From Anthonomus grandis grandis (taxonomy: Eukaryota; Arthropoda; Insecta; Coleoptera; Curculionidae): a DNA stretch of 64,000 nt. The stretch covers positions 124,001 through 188,000 of the forward strand of contig NC_065562.1 of the NCBI RefSeq assembly GCF_022605725.1, in the 5' to 3' direction. This document shows, piece by piece, positions 21,836 through 33,603 of the stretch. A program made the position numbers and the translations under genes. The notes below the pieces were generated by a model. The model was not told the origin of the DNA and made no database searches. It worked only from the letters and a program-made list of their open reading frames with translations. Position 1 is the stretch's first letter; each line of letters opens with the position of its first letter.

Positions 21836-23458
21836 TTTGACAACCTATATGAATTCTCTATACCCGATAATATCCCAGAAGCGAAAAAGACTTCTCATTT
21901 AAACGTTGAAAATATCAACTCTCATGTTTTCTCTAATCTTTTTGCCCATTTCTCACGGTTTGAACGTTTGCATCGTTCTGTTGCATGCATTTTAAGGTTC
22001 ATCCATAACTCATCAAAACCAGCTCTAAAGGTTACTGGCATTTTGTCAGTTCCAGAACTCCAAAACTCTCTCAAATTAATTGTGAAAATCTTACAAGAAC
22101 AACATTTTCCAAATGAACGAAAGGCTCTTTTAAACAATCAGGTAATTAAAGATAAACATATTTTAGTCCTCAATCCATTTATAGACAGGGATGGAATAAT
22201 TCGTGTTGGTGGAAGATTAAGCAACGCGAATGTTGATTTCGATCAAAAACACCCGATGTTACTTCCATCACATAACACTGTAGTGTCCATGATATTACAT
22301 CAAGAACACATAAGACTCGGACATGCTGGTCCACAAACTGTCCTTTCTAACTTCAGATTAAGATTCTGGCCTCTTAATGGGCTCAGGGAAACAAAACGTC
22401 TCATCAGAAAATGTGTAAAATGTTTTCGTTTCAGAGCATCCCCAGCTCAACAAATAATGTCTGACTTACCTGAGTCCCGAGTCACTGTATCTCGACCTTT
22501 TAATAAGGTAGGAGTGGATTTTGGAGGTCCCTTCTTAATTAAATCCTCAAATCTTCGAAAATCTCCTCTTAGTAAGTCTTACATCGCAATATTTGTATGT
22601 ATGGCTTCTAAATCTGTACATATAGAGTTAGTGACAGATGTTTCAACTGAAGGATTCATTTCGTCTCTTAAACGTTTTATTGCACGTAGGGGAAATCCTG
22701 CACAGATATTTAGCGATAATGCTACAAACTTTTTGGGTGCAAGTAACCAAATAAAGGAAATATTTGACTTTTTCAAAAATTCTGATAATTTAAGTAAACT
22801 AGAAACTTTCACCTCTACACAAGGTATTGAGTTTAAATTTATACCACCAAAAAGTCCACATTGGGGTGGCATTTGGGAAAGTGCCATAAAAAGCGTAAAG
22901 TATCACATAAAAAGGTTAATTGGTGAATCCCGTATGACTTACGAACAATTTTCTACAATACTCTGTGAGATTGAAGCCATACTCAATTCGAGACCCTTGA
23001 GTGCTCTGTCCAACGACCCTAACGATTTGACACCGCTCACTCCCGGACACTTCTTGATAGGCACTAGTCTCACATCAATTCCTGAAAAAGATATCACATC
23101 TATCCCCGAAAACCGACTCAAGTACTGGCAACGCTGTTCCCAAATTAAACAGTGCTTTTGGAAAAGATGGACTGTAGACTATTTTAATCGGCTTCAAACT
23201 CGACCGAAATGGTTGAAACCCTTGCCCAATCTTCAAGTCAATGATCTTGTTTTGATAAAAGAGGATGACACACCCACACTCAAATGGCCTTTAGGTCGTA
23301 TTATAGAAACGATGCCTGGTAAGGATGGCAAAGTTCGTGTCGTTAAATTAAGGACTCAGCACGGAGTCTATACACGTCCGATTGCTAAGGTGTGTCCTCT
23401 CCCAAATTCTGACTCTGAGGAATCTGATCTTCCTGGATTCAACAACTTGTATTGTTGA
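21836..23458 (+). pseudogene. pol: BEL integrase region, frame intact but detached
   Basis: Open from about 21836 (DNLYEFSIPDN) to TGA at 23456-23458. The zinc-binding region includes HIRLGHAGPQTVL and IRKCVKCFR (about 22308-22430). The catalytic core has VGVDFGGPF (about 22508), FSDNATNFLGA (about 22707) and GGIWESAIKSVK (about 22864), giving an intact DDE triad. A BEL-type C-terminal domain ends CPLPNSDSEESDLPG. The first visible in-frame ATG (21968) is unlikely to be a true start, because the protein would normally be part of the pol polyprotein. Confidence 0.85.
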
Positions 23459-23501
23459 CCCTTAAGTATTTTTTCTTTCTTTTTGTTGCTGGCGGGCAGT
23501 A

Positions 23502-23583
23502 TGTTTGGAAAACACATTCCAAACAAGTTAAACCCCAAATAAAATTGTGCCGCCACTGTGTTTTAAACAAAGAAATCTTTTGC
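23502..23583 (+). repeat. BEL 3' LTR, truncated
   Basis: Starts TGTTTGG after GGCGGGCAGTA and matches 17495-17576 with two differences, then diverges. It marks the 3' boundary of BEL and shows that most of the 3' LTR has been lost. Confidence 0.75.
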
Positions 23584-24791
23584 AAAGGTATCAAATTTTG
23601 CTGGTATTTTTGATAATTTGTTTTGTTGTATATTAATAATTTTACTGTTGTTATTTTAGTTAAGAAAAGCATAAATGGATGAGCGCATGACTTAAATTTA
23701 AGATTATTTGTTTTCGTTGAAATACACCCCAGTTTTCTTATTTTAACACTGATTGGGTGACTACAGAGATATTTATTTTACAAAAAATAAATATTCTCAC
23801 ATATGTAATTATTTGGTGTTTTATTTACTAGTTGCAGTCTAGCCTAAATAAAGGTAAAGTAGCTCAGGGTTTTGGTTAAAGTATACCCGAATAAAATTAG
23901 ACTTGATCCGGTTGCCTCTGGTAAAAAAGTCTTCTATTTGTACATTCAAAATAGAACCCCTACGGTAGCAGTGGCGGAGCAGATACGAAAACTTAGATAC
24001 GAATATTTCAAAAGCTGAAGATTTTTTAAAAAATCGTTAAGACACGTCAAATTAGTTATTGAAGAGTACAACTTTTTAATGAAAATTATTCCGTTTTTTC
24101 GTTTACCTCCTGCCATTGGGGTGGTATCTGACCTTATGGAAGTTCTTAAAAATAATAATAATTCCTAATGATAAAAAATAAATTATATAGGGGATTAACC
24201 CTAAATAAAATATCTACAAAAAGCAACCACTTTTTTTTCACTAACCAGTAACCAACTACAATAACATTTAACTTTTTGAGTCATTTGGGCCAGGTGTAAA
24301 AACTTTTTTTAATCAGTTAAAAACCTTTTTTTTGGGGGAAAAAATGTAAACGGCAACATAAAGACATACCTATGTATATTATATTGGGGCCTTTCAAATA
24401 AAGTATGGCCTGATAAATTATATATATTAGTTCCAAATCAAGTAGTGTGCTGTTGTCCCCCCCTCCCCAACCATTTACTTTAACCATACTGTGACCATAA
24501 ATTATTGAACAGGTCCCTGTATTGCCTAATTAACATTTTCTAACCTCAAGAACAATTTTCCATCAGTTAAAAAATTATCAATATTAGCGAATTATAAAAA
24601 GCAAAAAACGAAAACAAAAATCTAGGAAACTAATAAGTTTGATTTGATGAACTTACCACAGTTAAAAACCCAATCGTGACAAATATTTGGTCTTTTAATG
24701 GGAAACTTAAACATTTTCAAACTGCATTTCCGCCTAAGGTTGTCGCAATTTAAATAATAACATTTATTGCCACCCGTAAAACGCGTAAGAC
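23584..24791. other. Non-coding AT-rich spacer
   Basis: No supported gene. Contains homopolymer runs and one pyrimidine tract (about 24453-24470). I found no match to neighbouring elements. Confidence 0.5.
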
Positions 24792-24887
24792 TAGACATTT
24801 TTGTTTTGTTTCAAAAATTAACAACGCTAAAAAAGTAAACTACTCCCCTTAGGCCAATGTTTACGAAAAAAATTGCGGGCTTTATCA

Positions 24888-25107
24888 AGTTATGTACACA
24901 ATTATGCCACCCTATATATAATATTTGCTTATGTATATGCTTACTCAGTTATATTGTATTTCATGCTACACATCTCGTGAGAGTTCTATATAATCACTTG
25001 TAATATTAAGTTAAGTTAATCTTCGTTCTTGCTTAGAGTACACTGTATCGCGGCTTGTCAAAATAAAAGTTTTTTAAAACGTTATTAGCGTGACAGAAAA
25101 CATAACT
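24888..25107 (+). repeat. Gypsy 3 LTR copy A (220 bp, variant block)
   Basis: Begins AGTTATGT and ends ACATAACT, followed by the PBS (25107-25121) and a leader identical to that of the full element up to 25223. Differs from copies B and C in a 19-bp block (about 24967-24985, containing TCTCGTGAGA) where the others have a stretch containing the octamer ATTTGCAT. Confidence 0.85.
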
Positions 25108-25223
25108 GGCGCAGTCGGTAGGATCAGGGCAGTTTTCGATTGAGATTTGCACGTCATCGAGACGATCAATCGTAAAAACGTGAGTTTTAACTCTTCGGTC
25201 CTGATACGAACGTAGAAGCTGAG

Positions 25224-25612
25224 AAACAATCAGGTAATTAAAGATAAACATATTTTAGTCCTCAATCCATTTATAGACAGGGATGGAATAATTCGTGTTG
25301 GTGGAAGATTAAGCAACGCGAATGTTGATTTCGATCAAAAACACCCGATGTTACTTCCATCACATAACACTGTAGTGTCCATGATATTACATCAAGAACA
25401 CATAAGACTCGAACATGCTGGTCCACAAACTGTCCTTTCTAACTTCAGATTAAGATTCTGGCCTCTTAATGGGCTCAGGGAAACAAAACGTCTCATCAGA
25501 AAATGTGTAAAATGTTTTCGTTTCAGAGCATCCCCAGCTCAACAAATAATGTCTGACTTACCTGAGTCCCGAGTCACTGTATCTCGACCTTTTAATAAGG
25601 TAGGAGTGGATT
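25224..25612 (+). repeat. 389-bp BEL integrase fragment between the LTR copies
   Basis: Corresponds to 22132-22520 at a constant offset of 3092 bases. I see one difference (G to A near 25410). It covers the integrase zinc-binding region and the first catalytic Asp, cut at both ends without LTRs. The near-identity suggests recent copying from the neighbouring BEL element or one very like it. Confidence 0.9.
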
Positions 25613-25708
25613 AGACATTTTTGTTTTGTTTCAAAAATTGACAACGCTAAAAAAAGTAAACTACTCCCCTTAGGCCAATGTTTACGAAAAAAATTGCGGG
25701 CTTTATCA

Positions 25709-25928
25709 AGTTATGTACACAATTATGCCACCCTATATATAATATTTGCTTATGTATATGCTTACTCAGTTATATTGTATTTCATGCTTTATTTGCATTA
25801 TTTAGTCTATATAATCACTTGTAATATTAAGTTAAGTTAATCTTCGTTCTTGCTTAGAGTACACTGTATCGCGGCTTGTCAAAATAAAAGTTTTTTAAAA
25901 CGTTATTAGCGTGACAGAAAACATAACT
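25709..25928 (+). repeat. Gypsy 3 5' LTR (copy B)
   Basis: AGTTATGT...ACATAACT, an 8-bp inverted terminus. Contains a TATATATAAT box-like stretch, an octamer ATTTGCAT, and AATAAAAG near the end. Differs from the 3' LTR at two sites (T/C in the TGTATTYCATG context and G/A in TTATTRACGTG). Confidence 0.95.
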
Positions 25929-25942
25929 GGCGCAGTCGGTAG
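25928..25942 (+). promoter_or_regulatory. Primer-binding site of Gypsy 3
   Basis: TGGCGCAGTCGGTAG starts at the last base of the 5' LTR. Same sequence as in Gypsy 1 and after LTR copy A. Presumed tRNA-Ser primer, by analogy with the 17.6/297 group. Confidence 0.8.
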
Positions 25943-26146
25943 GATCAGGGCAGTTTTCGATTGAGATTTGCACGTCATCGAGACGATCAATCGTAAAAAC
26001 GTGAGTTTTAACTCTTCGGTCCTGATACGAACGTAGAAGCTGAGATCAAACCTTATCAGAATCGCTCTGAGACGAGAGATCAGTGGAAACACCATTTGGC
26101 AGCACGTACACAGCACCTTAGCAACGCGGGGATTCATCTGATTGGA

Positions 26147-26157
26147 AAAAGGTAAGT
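26147..26157 (+). promoter_or_regulatory. Splice donor in the Gypsy 3 leader
   Basis: AAAAG|GTAAGTG is a near-consensus donor, with GT at 26152-26153, between the PBS and the gag ATG (26461). It is the natural donor for a spliced env mRNA and pairs with the acceptor at 31656-31670. Confidence 0.6.
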
Positions 26158-26460
26158 GCCAATTTCCTTTCAAACCCTTTCCCTTACTTTGGATTGAGCG
26201 AGTGGAAAGTTAGTTTTAAGATTATTGTTATTTTTAAAAAAATTTTTATTGAAACACATATTTGAAAAACTTATTTTGAATTTATCTTTATCAATTGAAT
26301 ATTATTGAAATTACCATTGAACTTTCTTTTGAGCAAATCCTATTAGAATATACTCTCTCTTTATCGTAAAGGAAGAAAGATTCAAATAATTTAGTAGTAA
26401 AATTAATTTTAGAATTGAGTTTATGTTATTTAATTAATAAAATTATTTTTATTTTACTCT

Positions 26461-27913
26461 ATGAGTGAACCAAACGTTGACGCATTAGCTGAAGAATTTT
26501 TCAGAACTCTCAAATTACAACAACAAAATTCGCATTTAGAAACAATCACTGAACAATCCGAGTTATCTAACACAATGACTACTACAAGATCAAATTCTAT
26601 AAATTACACTCTTTTAAAAATGTATGTTGATACAATTCACCCTTACAATGGTGATTCTAATACCCTTAACAATTTCATTTCTGCCGCAGATTTTTTATTC
26701 GAAACATATGATAACCAAGAAGATCCTATTTTAAAAAAATTACCTTATTAGAACTATTAGAATGAAATTAATTGACCGTGCACTAATATTAGTAGGTTGC
26801 CGCATGGAATTATTATCCTGGGCACATATTAGAACTGCTTTATTAGATTGTTTTGGCGATAAGCGTAGTATAGAATGCCTTGAACAAGATTTGTTTGTAG
26901 CTATCCCAAATAAGAATGAACAACCATTAGATTTTGCAAAAAGACTACAAGTATTGCGTAGTGCTTTAGCTCAAAAAATTAATAGTTTTGATGATAATAT
27001 TATGACAGCTGAAACAAAACTTATTCATCTTAGACAATACGATACTATATGTTTAAGAACATTTATAAGAGGATTAAACAACCCCTTACAAAGTATTATC
27101 CGATTAAAAAACCCAGATTGCATAGAAACCGCAATGACAATGATATCAGAGGAAGAAAACTTCCATTATACACAAAATTTATACAAACCATTTATACCAA
27201 TAAACCATAACAAACAACCAACATTAATACACAAACCACCAGCATATTCACAGAATAACTCGCAACACAAAAATCATAATAATAATATACAATATCCAAA
27301 TCAAAATAATTTTAGAACCCCAAATAATAACTTTTATCAACAACATAACTATAGACAGAATTTTATTCCACCTAGTTATCAGAATTTCAATCAAAATTCA
27401 AATTTCCCACGAGGTCCAGTTCCAATACAACCTAGGCCAATGCCTCAGAGACCTCTTCCAACCAATCGACAAGTTTTCGGTACCCCAAAGAATGTTTTCA
27501 AACCCACAGGTCGAACACCCCTTGATAAACCTGAGCCAATGTCAACCAGAACATCTTATACAATGCCAACAAATTCTAACATTCACCCCAATAATCATTT
27601 TAAGCCATCTGGCCCAAGAAATTTCATTTCGCAAGAACTTTTCCAAATAGAAAATAAAAATCTAGAAGAAAATGTCACAACCAATTACCACCCCAGTGAA
27701 GATAATGATGATTATTATGGAAATAATACTGAAAATCCTTATGAGTTAAATTCTTACCAAACAAATAGAAATGACCCCTGTACATCAACAGATTACAACG
27801 ATTTTGAATATGAACCAGAATATTCTTACGATGAGAATGCATTCCCTATTCCAGACCAACAAATAGAAAATGAAAATTTTCCTATTACCAACCCTTCGAA
27901 AACCCTAACATAA
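26461..27913 (+). pseudogene. gag: Gypsy 3 gag, one frameshift in an A-run
   Basis: ATG at 26461 opens MSEPNVDALAEEFF; the frame stops at 26749-26751. The continuation begins in another frame and is open to 27913, with the shift lying in the A-run at about 26735-26742. The second part includes capsid-like helices (LDCFGDKRSIECLEQDLF, TFIRGLNNPLQSIIRLKNP), then a long N-, P- and Q-rich region and an acidic, tyrosine-rich tail like that of Gypsy 1. No zinc knuckle is present. The end overlaps the start of pro-pol in a different frame. Because the break is a homopolymer change, an assembly error is possible. Confidence 0.85.
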
Positions 27914-30900
27914 CATACGAAGTAAATACACAAGTCACTAATAGCCTCCCTTATATCGAAATTCAAAACCCACCAATTAAACTGTTAATAGATACTGGCT
28001 GTTATCCATCAATATTACGACCCTCCATAGCTGAAAAATATTTTCCTGACAAAATCTATCAATTTTCATCGATATTAAAAACCGGAGTTGGAGAAAAAGA
28101 AGTTCTCTACAAAGCCAATATTCCAGCTTTTGCAGAACTGCAAACAAACGATTCGATTGATTTTATACTCTATGATTTTCATAACTATTATGACGGTATT
28201 TTAGGCCTTCGAGAATTAACTAAATTTATGTTTAACATTGACCTATATCACAAAAGGCTGATAAAGTCAGACGGTATTACAACCTTGTCATTCAGATATC
28301 GCGAGCCTGACTCAACATTTAAAATCACGGTCAACGCCCACGAAATCCTAAGCACAAAGGTACCCGTGACAACACATGATACTATTGACATAATTATACC
28401 TGAAGGAACAATAAATGACTCTTTAAACATACCAGAAACGCTCTGCACAGCAGAAAATGGTTTTGCACGTGTTGATATTCAAAATAGCACAGATGAAAAT
28501 ATTACTGTTGAATTAATGAGTCCAATTGACTGTAAAATTTTACCAGATTACCATAAAGATAATTTCGAATTTTTTCACATAGACAATTTAATTAATTCAA
28601 ACCCAGAAATATCCCATAATAATTACACTACATATAATAAGAATCTCGATATTACCCAATTTATAAGACATGACCATCTTAATAAAGAAGAAAAGTCAAA
28701 AGTGTTTAAATTAATCAGAGAATTCTCAGACATTTTTCATAAAGAAACTGAAAAACTATCATTTACAAACAAAATCAAACACGAAATTAAAACACATGAT
28801 GAAATCCCAATACACTCAAAATCATACAGATACCCTTTCATACACAAAGAAGAAGTTCAAAAGCAAATCAACAAAATGCTGAAAGATGGAATTATAAGAC
28901 CCAGCCAAAGCCCATGGAGTAGTCCAATATGGATAGTAAGTAAAAAACCTGACGCAAGTGGAAAACAAAAATGGCGAATTGTCAATGACTACAGAGGAGT
29001 CAACTTTAAAACAATTGACGACAGATACCCTCTGCCAAACATCAATGATATACTAGACAAACTAGGAAGGTGTACATACTTTTCCACAATTGATTTATCA
29101 TCAGGATTCCACCAAATAGAAATGGCACCAAACTCTATTGAAAAAACAGCGTTCACAGTGGAAAATGGCCATTATGAATACGTAAGAATGCCATTCGGAT
29201 TAAAAAACGCACCAGCCACCTTTCAGAGAATCATGGACAATGTACTGAAAGATATTCAAGGAAAAACCTGTTTAGTCTACATGGATGACATTATTGTCTT
29301 TTCAGCAAGCCTAGAAGAGCACATAAAAAACTTGCACCATGTTTTCCAAAGATTACGAACAGCAAGATTGAAAATTCAACTTGATAAATCTGAATTCCTA
29401 AGAACAGAAGTTGAATTCCTGGGACATGTGATAACAAAAGACGGAGTTAAGCCAAACCCTAGAAAAATAGAAGCGATCCAGAAATTCCCGATCCCGAGAA
29501 CACCAAAGGAAATAAAATCATTCCTAGGACTCTTAGGTTACTACAGACGCTTTATAAACGGATTTGCGAAATTAACAAAACCATTCACGAAATGCCTAAA
29601 GAAAGGAGCAGTAATAAAACACACCCCTGAATACATACAAGCCTTTGAAACATGTAAAAATTTGCTATGTAACGATCCTATACTACAATACCCAGACTTT
29701 AGAAAACCCTTCGTTTTAACCACAGATGCCTCAAATATAGCAATAGGAGCCATATTAAGTCAAGGAAAAATAGGACAAGATCTTCCAATTGCATACGCAT
29801 CTAGAACGTTAAACCAAGCTGAATGTAATTATTCGACCATAGAAAAGGAACTTTTAGCCATAGTATGGGCTACAAAACATTTCAGACCTTATCTATTTGG
29901 CAGAAAATTTATAATCGTCACAGACCATAAACCCCTGCAATACCTCTTCAACCTAAAAGAGCTAAAGTCTAGATTGGTACGATGGAGGCTAAAATTGGAA
30001 GAATTCGACTATGAAGTCCAATACAAAAAAGGAACCCAGAATACAAATGCTGATGCTCTATCCAGAATAGAGATTAACATGATAGAAAATGATTCTATAC
30101 TTGGAAGCCCTGGAGACGTCACTGAAGAAATTGATCAATACATTGCAAATGAAAACGCTACTTTAGATGATTTAGATCAATTACCAGATCTATTTAACCC
30201 TGCTTTAGACCTAGAACCAAAATCGAATAAAATCAAAATTCTTTCTGATATACAAATATTACCCCCTCGTGACCAACGTCCACAAAATGGAGATACAATT
30301 CACTCAGCAATAGATGACCCAATATTAAATATACCTATAACAGAAAATTGTTTAAATACCTACAACCATCAAGTTCTAATTACTCACAATACAAATAAAC
30401 AATATTGTGCCTTTAAAACAAAACATTTTGAGAACAAAATTAGATATCACTTAACTTTGACTAGCAACTATGTAAACGAAATCGTATACTTTTTCCGAGA
30501 ATATATCGATCCTAAAGTTGTACACTGCATGTATATTCAACAATCTGAAATTGACAATTTAGGAAATAAAATAGGAGTAATCTTATCCAAAACATTTAAA
30601 CATAACTCTTACAAATTAGTAATCTCCAATACATTCTTAAACGATATAGTAAATGTAGAAATGCAAATGAATTTAATAAAGAACCATCACGAGAAAACTT
30701 GCCACCGAGGTATCAATGAATGTATGATGTCACTGAAAAAATTATATTACTGGCCCAATATGAAATTAGACCTCACCCAGTATATAAACAATTGTGACAT
30801 ATGTCAACAAGCCAAGTATGACCGCCATCCTCCAAAAATAGAATTTTCATTAACACCCACACCTCGAGAACCTCTAGAATCCATCCACATGGACACTTTC

Positions 30901-31749
30901 CAAATTTCTAACGTAAAATTCCTAACTATAATAGATGTTTTTTCACGTTACGCCCAAGCTTACCCCTTAGAACCTAGTTGCAACGCAATTACAGTTCTAG
31001 ATAATTTAGCAATTTTTATAAGTCATCATGGACTACCTCATCAGATTACCTGTGATAATGGCACAGAATTTAAAACTTCCCTATTAATTGATTTTTGTAA
31101 ACTTCACAAAATAAAAATTCATTTCACTACTACCGGAAATTCAAATAGCAATAGTCCTATTGAAAGAGTCCATTCAACCTTAATTGATCACATTAGAGTT
31201 TTAAAACTTAAATTCCCAAATGCGACAATGAAACAACTAATGATTTACGCGATTACAGGTTACAACCTCTCTGTACATAGTGTTACTAAACAAAAACCCT
31301 TTGATGTCTTAAATGGACGTCCAAACGCTTTAGACCCTTTTGACCTTACAGATGAGATCATATTAAATAAATATGTTAATGATCGTAAAGACCGATTAAA
31401 AATTATCTATGACGAAATCTATAATCAATCTCTTAATACTAAATTACGTTTAAATGAAAAACAGAATAAAAATAGAAAAGCCCCTATAGATATCCCATCA
31501 GGATCAAAAATCTATGTAACAGATAAATCCGCTTCGAGAACTAAAGATAAAGCGCGTAAGAAAATAGAATACGTTCAAGAAGATATCGGTAATAAAATCA
31601 TTACTAAAAACAAGAAAGTTGTACATAAATCTATGATACAAAAACCTAAAAAACACTTTCTTTTCCCTAGAAATAATGAACCTCCTGACACTTCAGAAGA
31701 GCTTCGCAGTTCTCCTACAAGTATTATCGACAACAGTGATAGCGACTAA
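27905..31749 (+). CDS. pol: Gypsy 3 pro-pol polyprotein, intact
   Basis: Open from the gag overlap to TAA at 31747-31749. The protease active site is LLIDTGCYPSIL (about 27982-28017; DTG type). RT contains FGLKNAPATFQRIMDN and LVYMDDIIVFS (about 29272-29304), so the catalytic pair is intact. RNase H shows LTTDASNIAIGAILS (about 29716). The integrase has the HHCC finger (HHEKTCHRG ... CDICQQAKY, about 30683-30815) and a DDE core with HMDTF (about 30886), CDNGTEF (about 31048) and SPIERVHSTL (about 31150). No stop or shift is seen over about 1,280 codons. Expression is presumably by frameshifting from gag, since no ATG precedes the protease appropriately; the first ATG in frame (28228) lies after the protease. 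Confidence 0.95.
31656..31671 (+). promoter_or_regulatory. Candidate splice acceptor for env mRNA
   Basis: A pyrimidine tract CTTTCTTTTCCCTAG ends at 31670, and the env ATG follows at 31676, five bases into the putative exon. With the leader donor at 26152 this would make a subgenomic env message, as in Drosophila gypsy. Inference from sequence only. Confidence 0.6.
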
Positions 31750-33515
31750 TCCTATCATAACCCCAATCAAATCCCCTTTATTCCCATTTCACTTAGGAAA
31801 TGCGAGAATTATTGAAAGTAAACATACTTTCCTCCATTATGTAGAAATTAAACCATTAGTTATAGAGCTTACTAAACTAGAAGATAATTTTAGAATTTTA
31901 ATTGCTGCTTGTAATGAAACAAATATTATTAACGCTTTGCTTTTACATCATATTAACACATTAGATATGCTTAAACATGCTAGCTACTTTATTAATGAAA
32001 TCAAAACTAAACTTAATAACATTAAACCACATAGCCGTGAAAAACGAGGCTTAGTAAATATATTAGGTAAAACGTCAAAATGGCTTTTTGGTACAATAGA
32101 CTCCGATGATGGAGAAAGATATGACAAAGCAATTGAAGAATTACGCTATAGTCAAAATACATATAAAAAAGAAATAAATATGCAAATTTCATTAACAAAA
32201 GATTTAATTAACAGTTACAATAACACCATACATACTTTAAGTAAAAATGAAAACTCTTTAAAAAATCATGTTGACCTTTTCAAAAAGCAAATGAATAAAA
32301 CAATTAATGATCTTTCGATATATTTAAAACTTCAAAATACTATAAGTCAATTAATTATAAATTGCCAGAGTTTTATTACTTTCCTAGATAATTTAGAAGA
32401 TGCGATAATGTTTGCTAAACTCAATACCTTACATAGTACCGTAGTTTCAGCTATCCAATTAGAACAAATAATTTTGAATCTAACCACCCTTTATGGTGAG
32501 GAAAGACTAATATCATTTAGCGACTTAAATTATTATTATCAATTAACAGGACTTCAAGTAAGTTTTTCAAATGATAAAATAATTTTTGCTATTCATTTTC
32601 CTATATTTATAAAAGAAACCATCGAACTTTTCCACTTGTTTGCTATTCCAACAAACCAAACCATTATAATTCCCAAACTTCCTTACCTTATAATTGGCAC
32701 TGATCAAATCACACCAATATCAAGAAGAGGCCTGCCCATTGATTGAAGACCTATACGTCTGTCAAAATGCCCTAGGACCCCAAGTGGATGACTGTACTAC
32801 GTCTCTCATAAGAAAAGCAGAAAATCTAAACTGCAAGCTGCTTAAAGTTAACGTCACTACCCCTATTATCCATCCCATAAATCAGCAATATGTTCTAGCT
32901 ATTCCTGCTAGCACCAAAATAAAAGCACAACAAACGTGCCAAAACAAGCAAATATTCTTTATTGATACACCTAGTTTAATAGAAATACCATATAAATGCG
33001 GTATAAGCTTACTAGGATCACAATTCTGGAATCAAGAGGATATCCTGAGATCCAACCCTTTTCATCTACCGGATGTAACATTTACTGACTTGGAAATGCA
33101 GCTGCCAGAGGAAACAATCCAACAAGATTCAATCGACTTCAACTACATCAGATCGTTAGCAGAACGCTCCAATATCTTGAAACCCCTTCCAGAGGAAGAA
33201 GAAAGAATTCACCCTGCAGCCTGGAGCTTTAGTATAACTCTTGGAACCATACTAGTCATATGCTGTATAGTCTTCGCTATCTACACACTTATCCAAAAGA
33301 AAAGGTCTACCGAAGAGGAACTAGAACTTCAAGACAAAGAAGAAGAACACACCATCCCTGTTGTTTTCGACTTAGGCGGGAGGAGTTATGTACACAATTA
33401 TGCCACCCTATATATAATATTTGCTTATGTATATGCTTACTCAGTTATATTGTATTCCATGCTTTATTTGCATTATTTAGTCTATATAATCACTTGTAAT
33501 ATTAAGTTAAGTTAA
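31676..33515 (+). pseudogene. env: Gypsy 3 env (F-type fusion glycoprotein), one frameshift
   Basis: ATG at 31676 gives a leader with a hydrophobic stretch (FAVLLQVLSTTVIAT). The furin-type site REKRG (about 32037-32050) is followed by a hydrophobic LVNILGKTSKWLFGTIDSDD, the position of the fusion peptide in baculovirus F-like proteins. A long helical region and several NxT/S sites follow. The frame breaks at about 32710-32745; the C-terminal part (from about 32712) has cysteines, then a transmembrane segment WSFSITLGTILVICCIVF (about 33217-33270), a charged tail, and reads into the 3' LTR, stopping at 33513-33515. It overlaps the end of pol by about 74 bases. One indel inactivates an otherwise complete gene. 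Confidence 0.85.
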
Positions 33516-33603
33516 TCTTCGTTCTTGCTTAGAGTACACTGTATCGCGGCTTGTCAAAATAAAAGTTTTTTAAAACGTTATTAACGTGACAGAAAACATA
33601 ACT
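33384..33603 (+). repeat. Gypsy 3 3' LTR (copy C)
   Basis: Same 220-bp unit as 25709-25928 with two transitions. The upstream CTTAGGCGGGAGG is the polypurine-type tract. Followed by ATCA, the target duplication. Confidence 0.95.

Larger units (their letters stand above)
17495..23583 (+). mobile_element. BEL/Pao LTR retrotransposon, defective
   Basis: Plus-strand gag, Pao-type protease, RT, RNase H remnant and integrase lie between two copies of an 82-bp terminal repeat beginning TGTTTG (17495 and 23502). The second is preceded by a GGCGGGCAG polypurine-type tract, a typical BEL arrangement. The 3' LTR is cut at 23583, because downstream sequence does not match the 5' side. Internal breaks are a shift in an A-run at about 18780, a stop at 20797 and a deletion in RNase H at about 21835. 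A 389-bp piece of its integrase recurs at 25224-25612. Confidence 0.85.
24792..26044 (+). repeat. Composite direct repeat: LTR/leader - BEL piece - LTR/leader
   Basis: A 432-bp segment (96 bp of flank, the 220-bp Gypsy LTR and 116 bp of leader) occurs at 24792-25223 and again at 25612-26044, in direct orientation. Between them lies 389 bp of BEL integrase. The leader copies look identical. The flanks differ by one substitution and one A-run length change, and the LTRs mainly by one 19-bp block. Because the pre-LTR flank is duplicated too, this is not a simple second insertion. Confidence 0.85.
25709..33603 (+). mobile_element. Gypsy/errantivirus-like retrotransposon 3, full length
   Basis: A 7.9-kb element with 220-bp LTRs, PBS, gag, pro-pol and env in retroviral order. 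The two LTRs differ at two positions, and ATCA flanks both ends (25705-25708 and 33604-33607), a 4-bp target duplication. Low LTR divergence and a long intact pol point to recent insertion. Remaining defects are one shift in gag and one in env. Its env-encoding structure places it with insect endogenous retroviruses. Confidence 0.95.

Noticed and set aside
24888..25107. LTR copy A as an independent solo-LTR insertion
   Set aside because: The sequence before it is the same as that before copy B, and the internal leader follows it, so it belongs to a segmental duplication and not a separate solo LTR.
25033..25251. Minus-strand open frame across the LTR/leader
   Set aside because: Lies in LTR and PBS sequence; it is a chance frame repeated at the second LTR copy (25895-26173).
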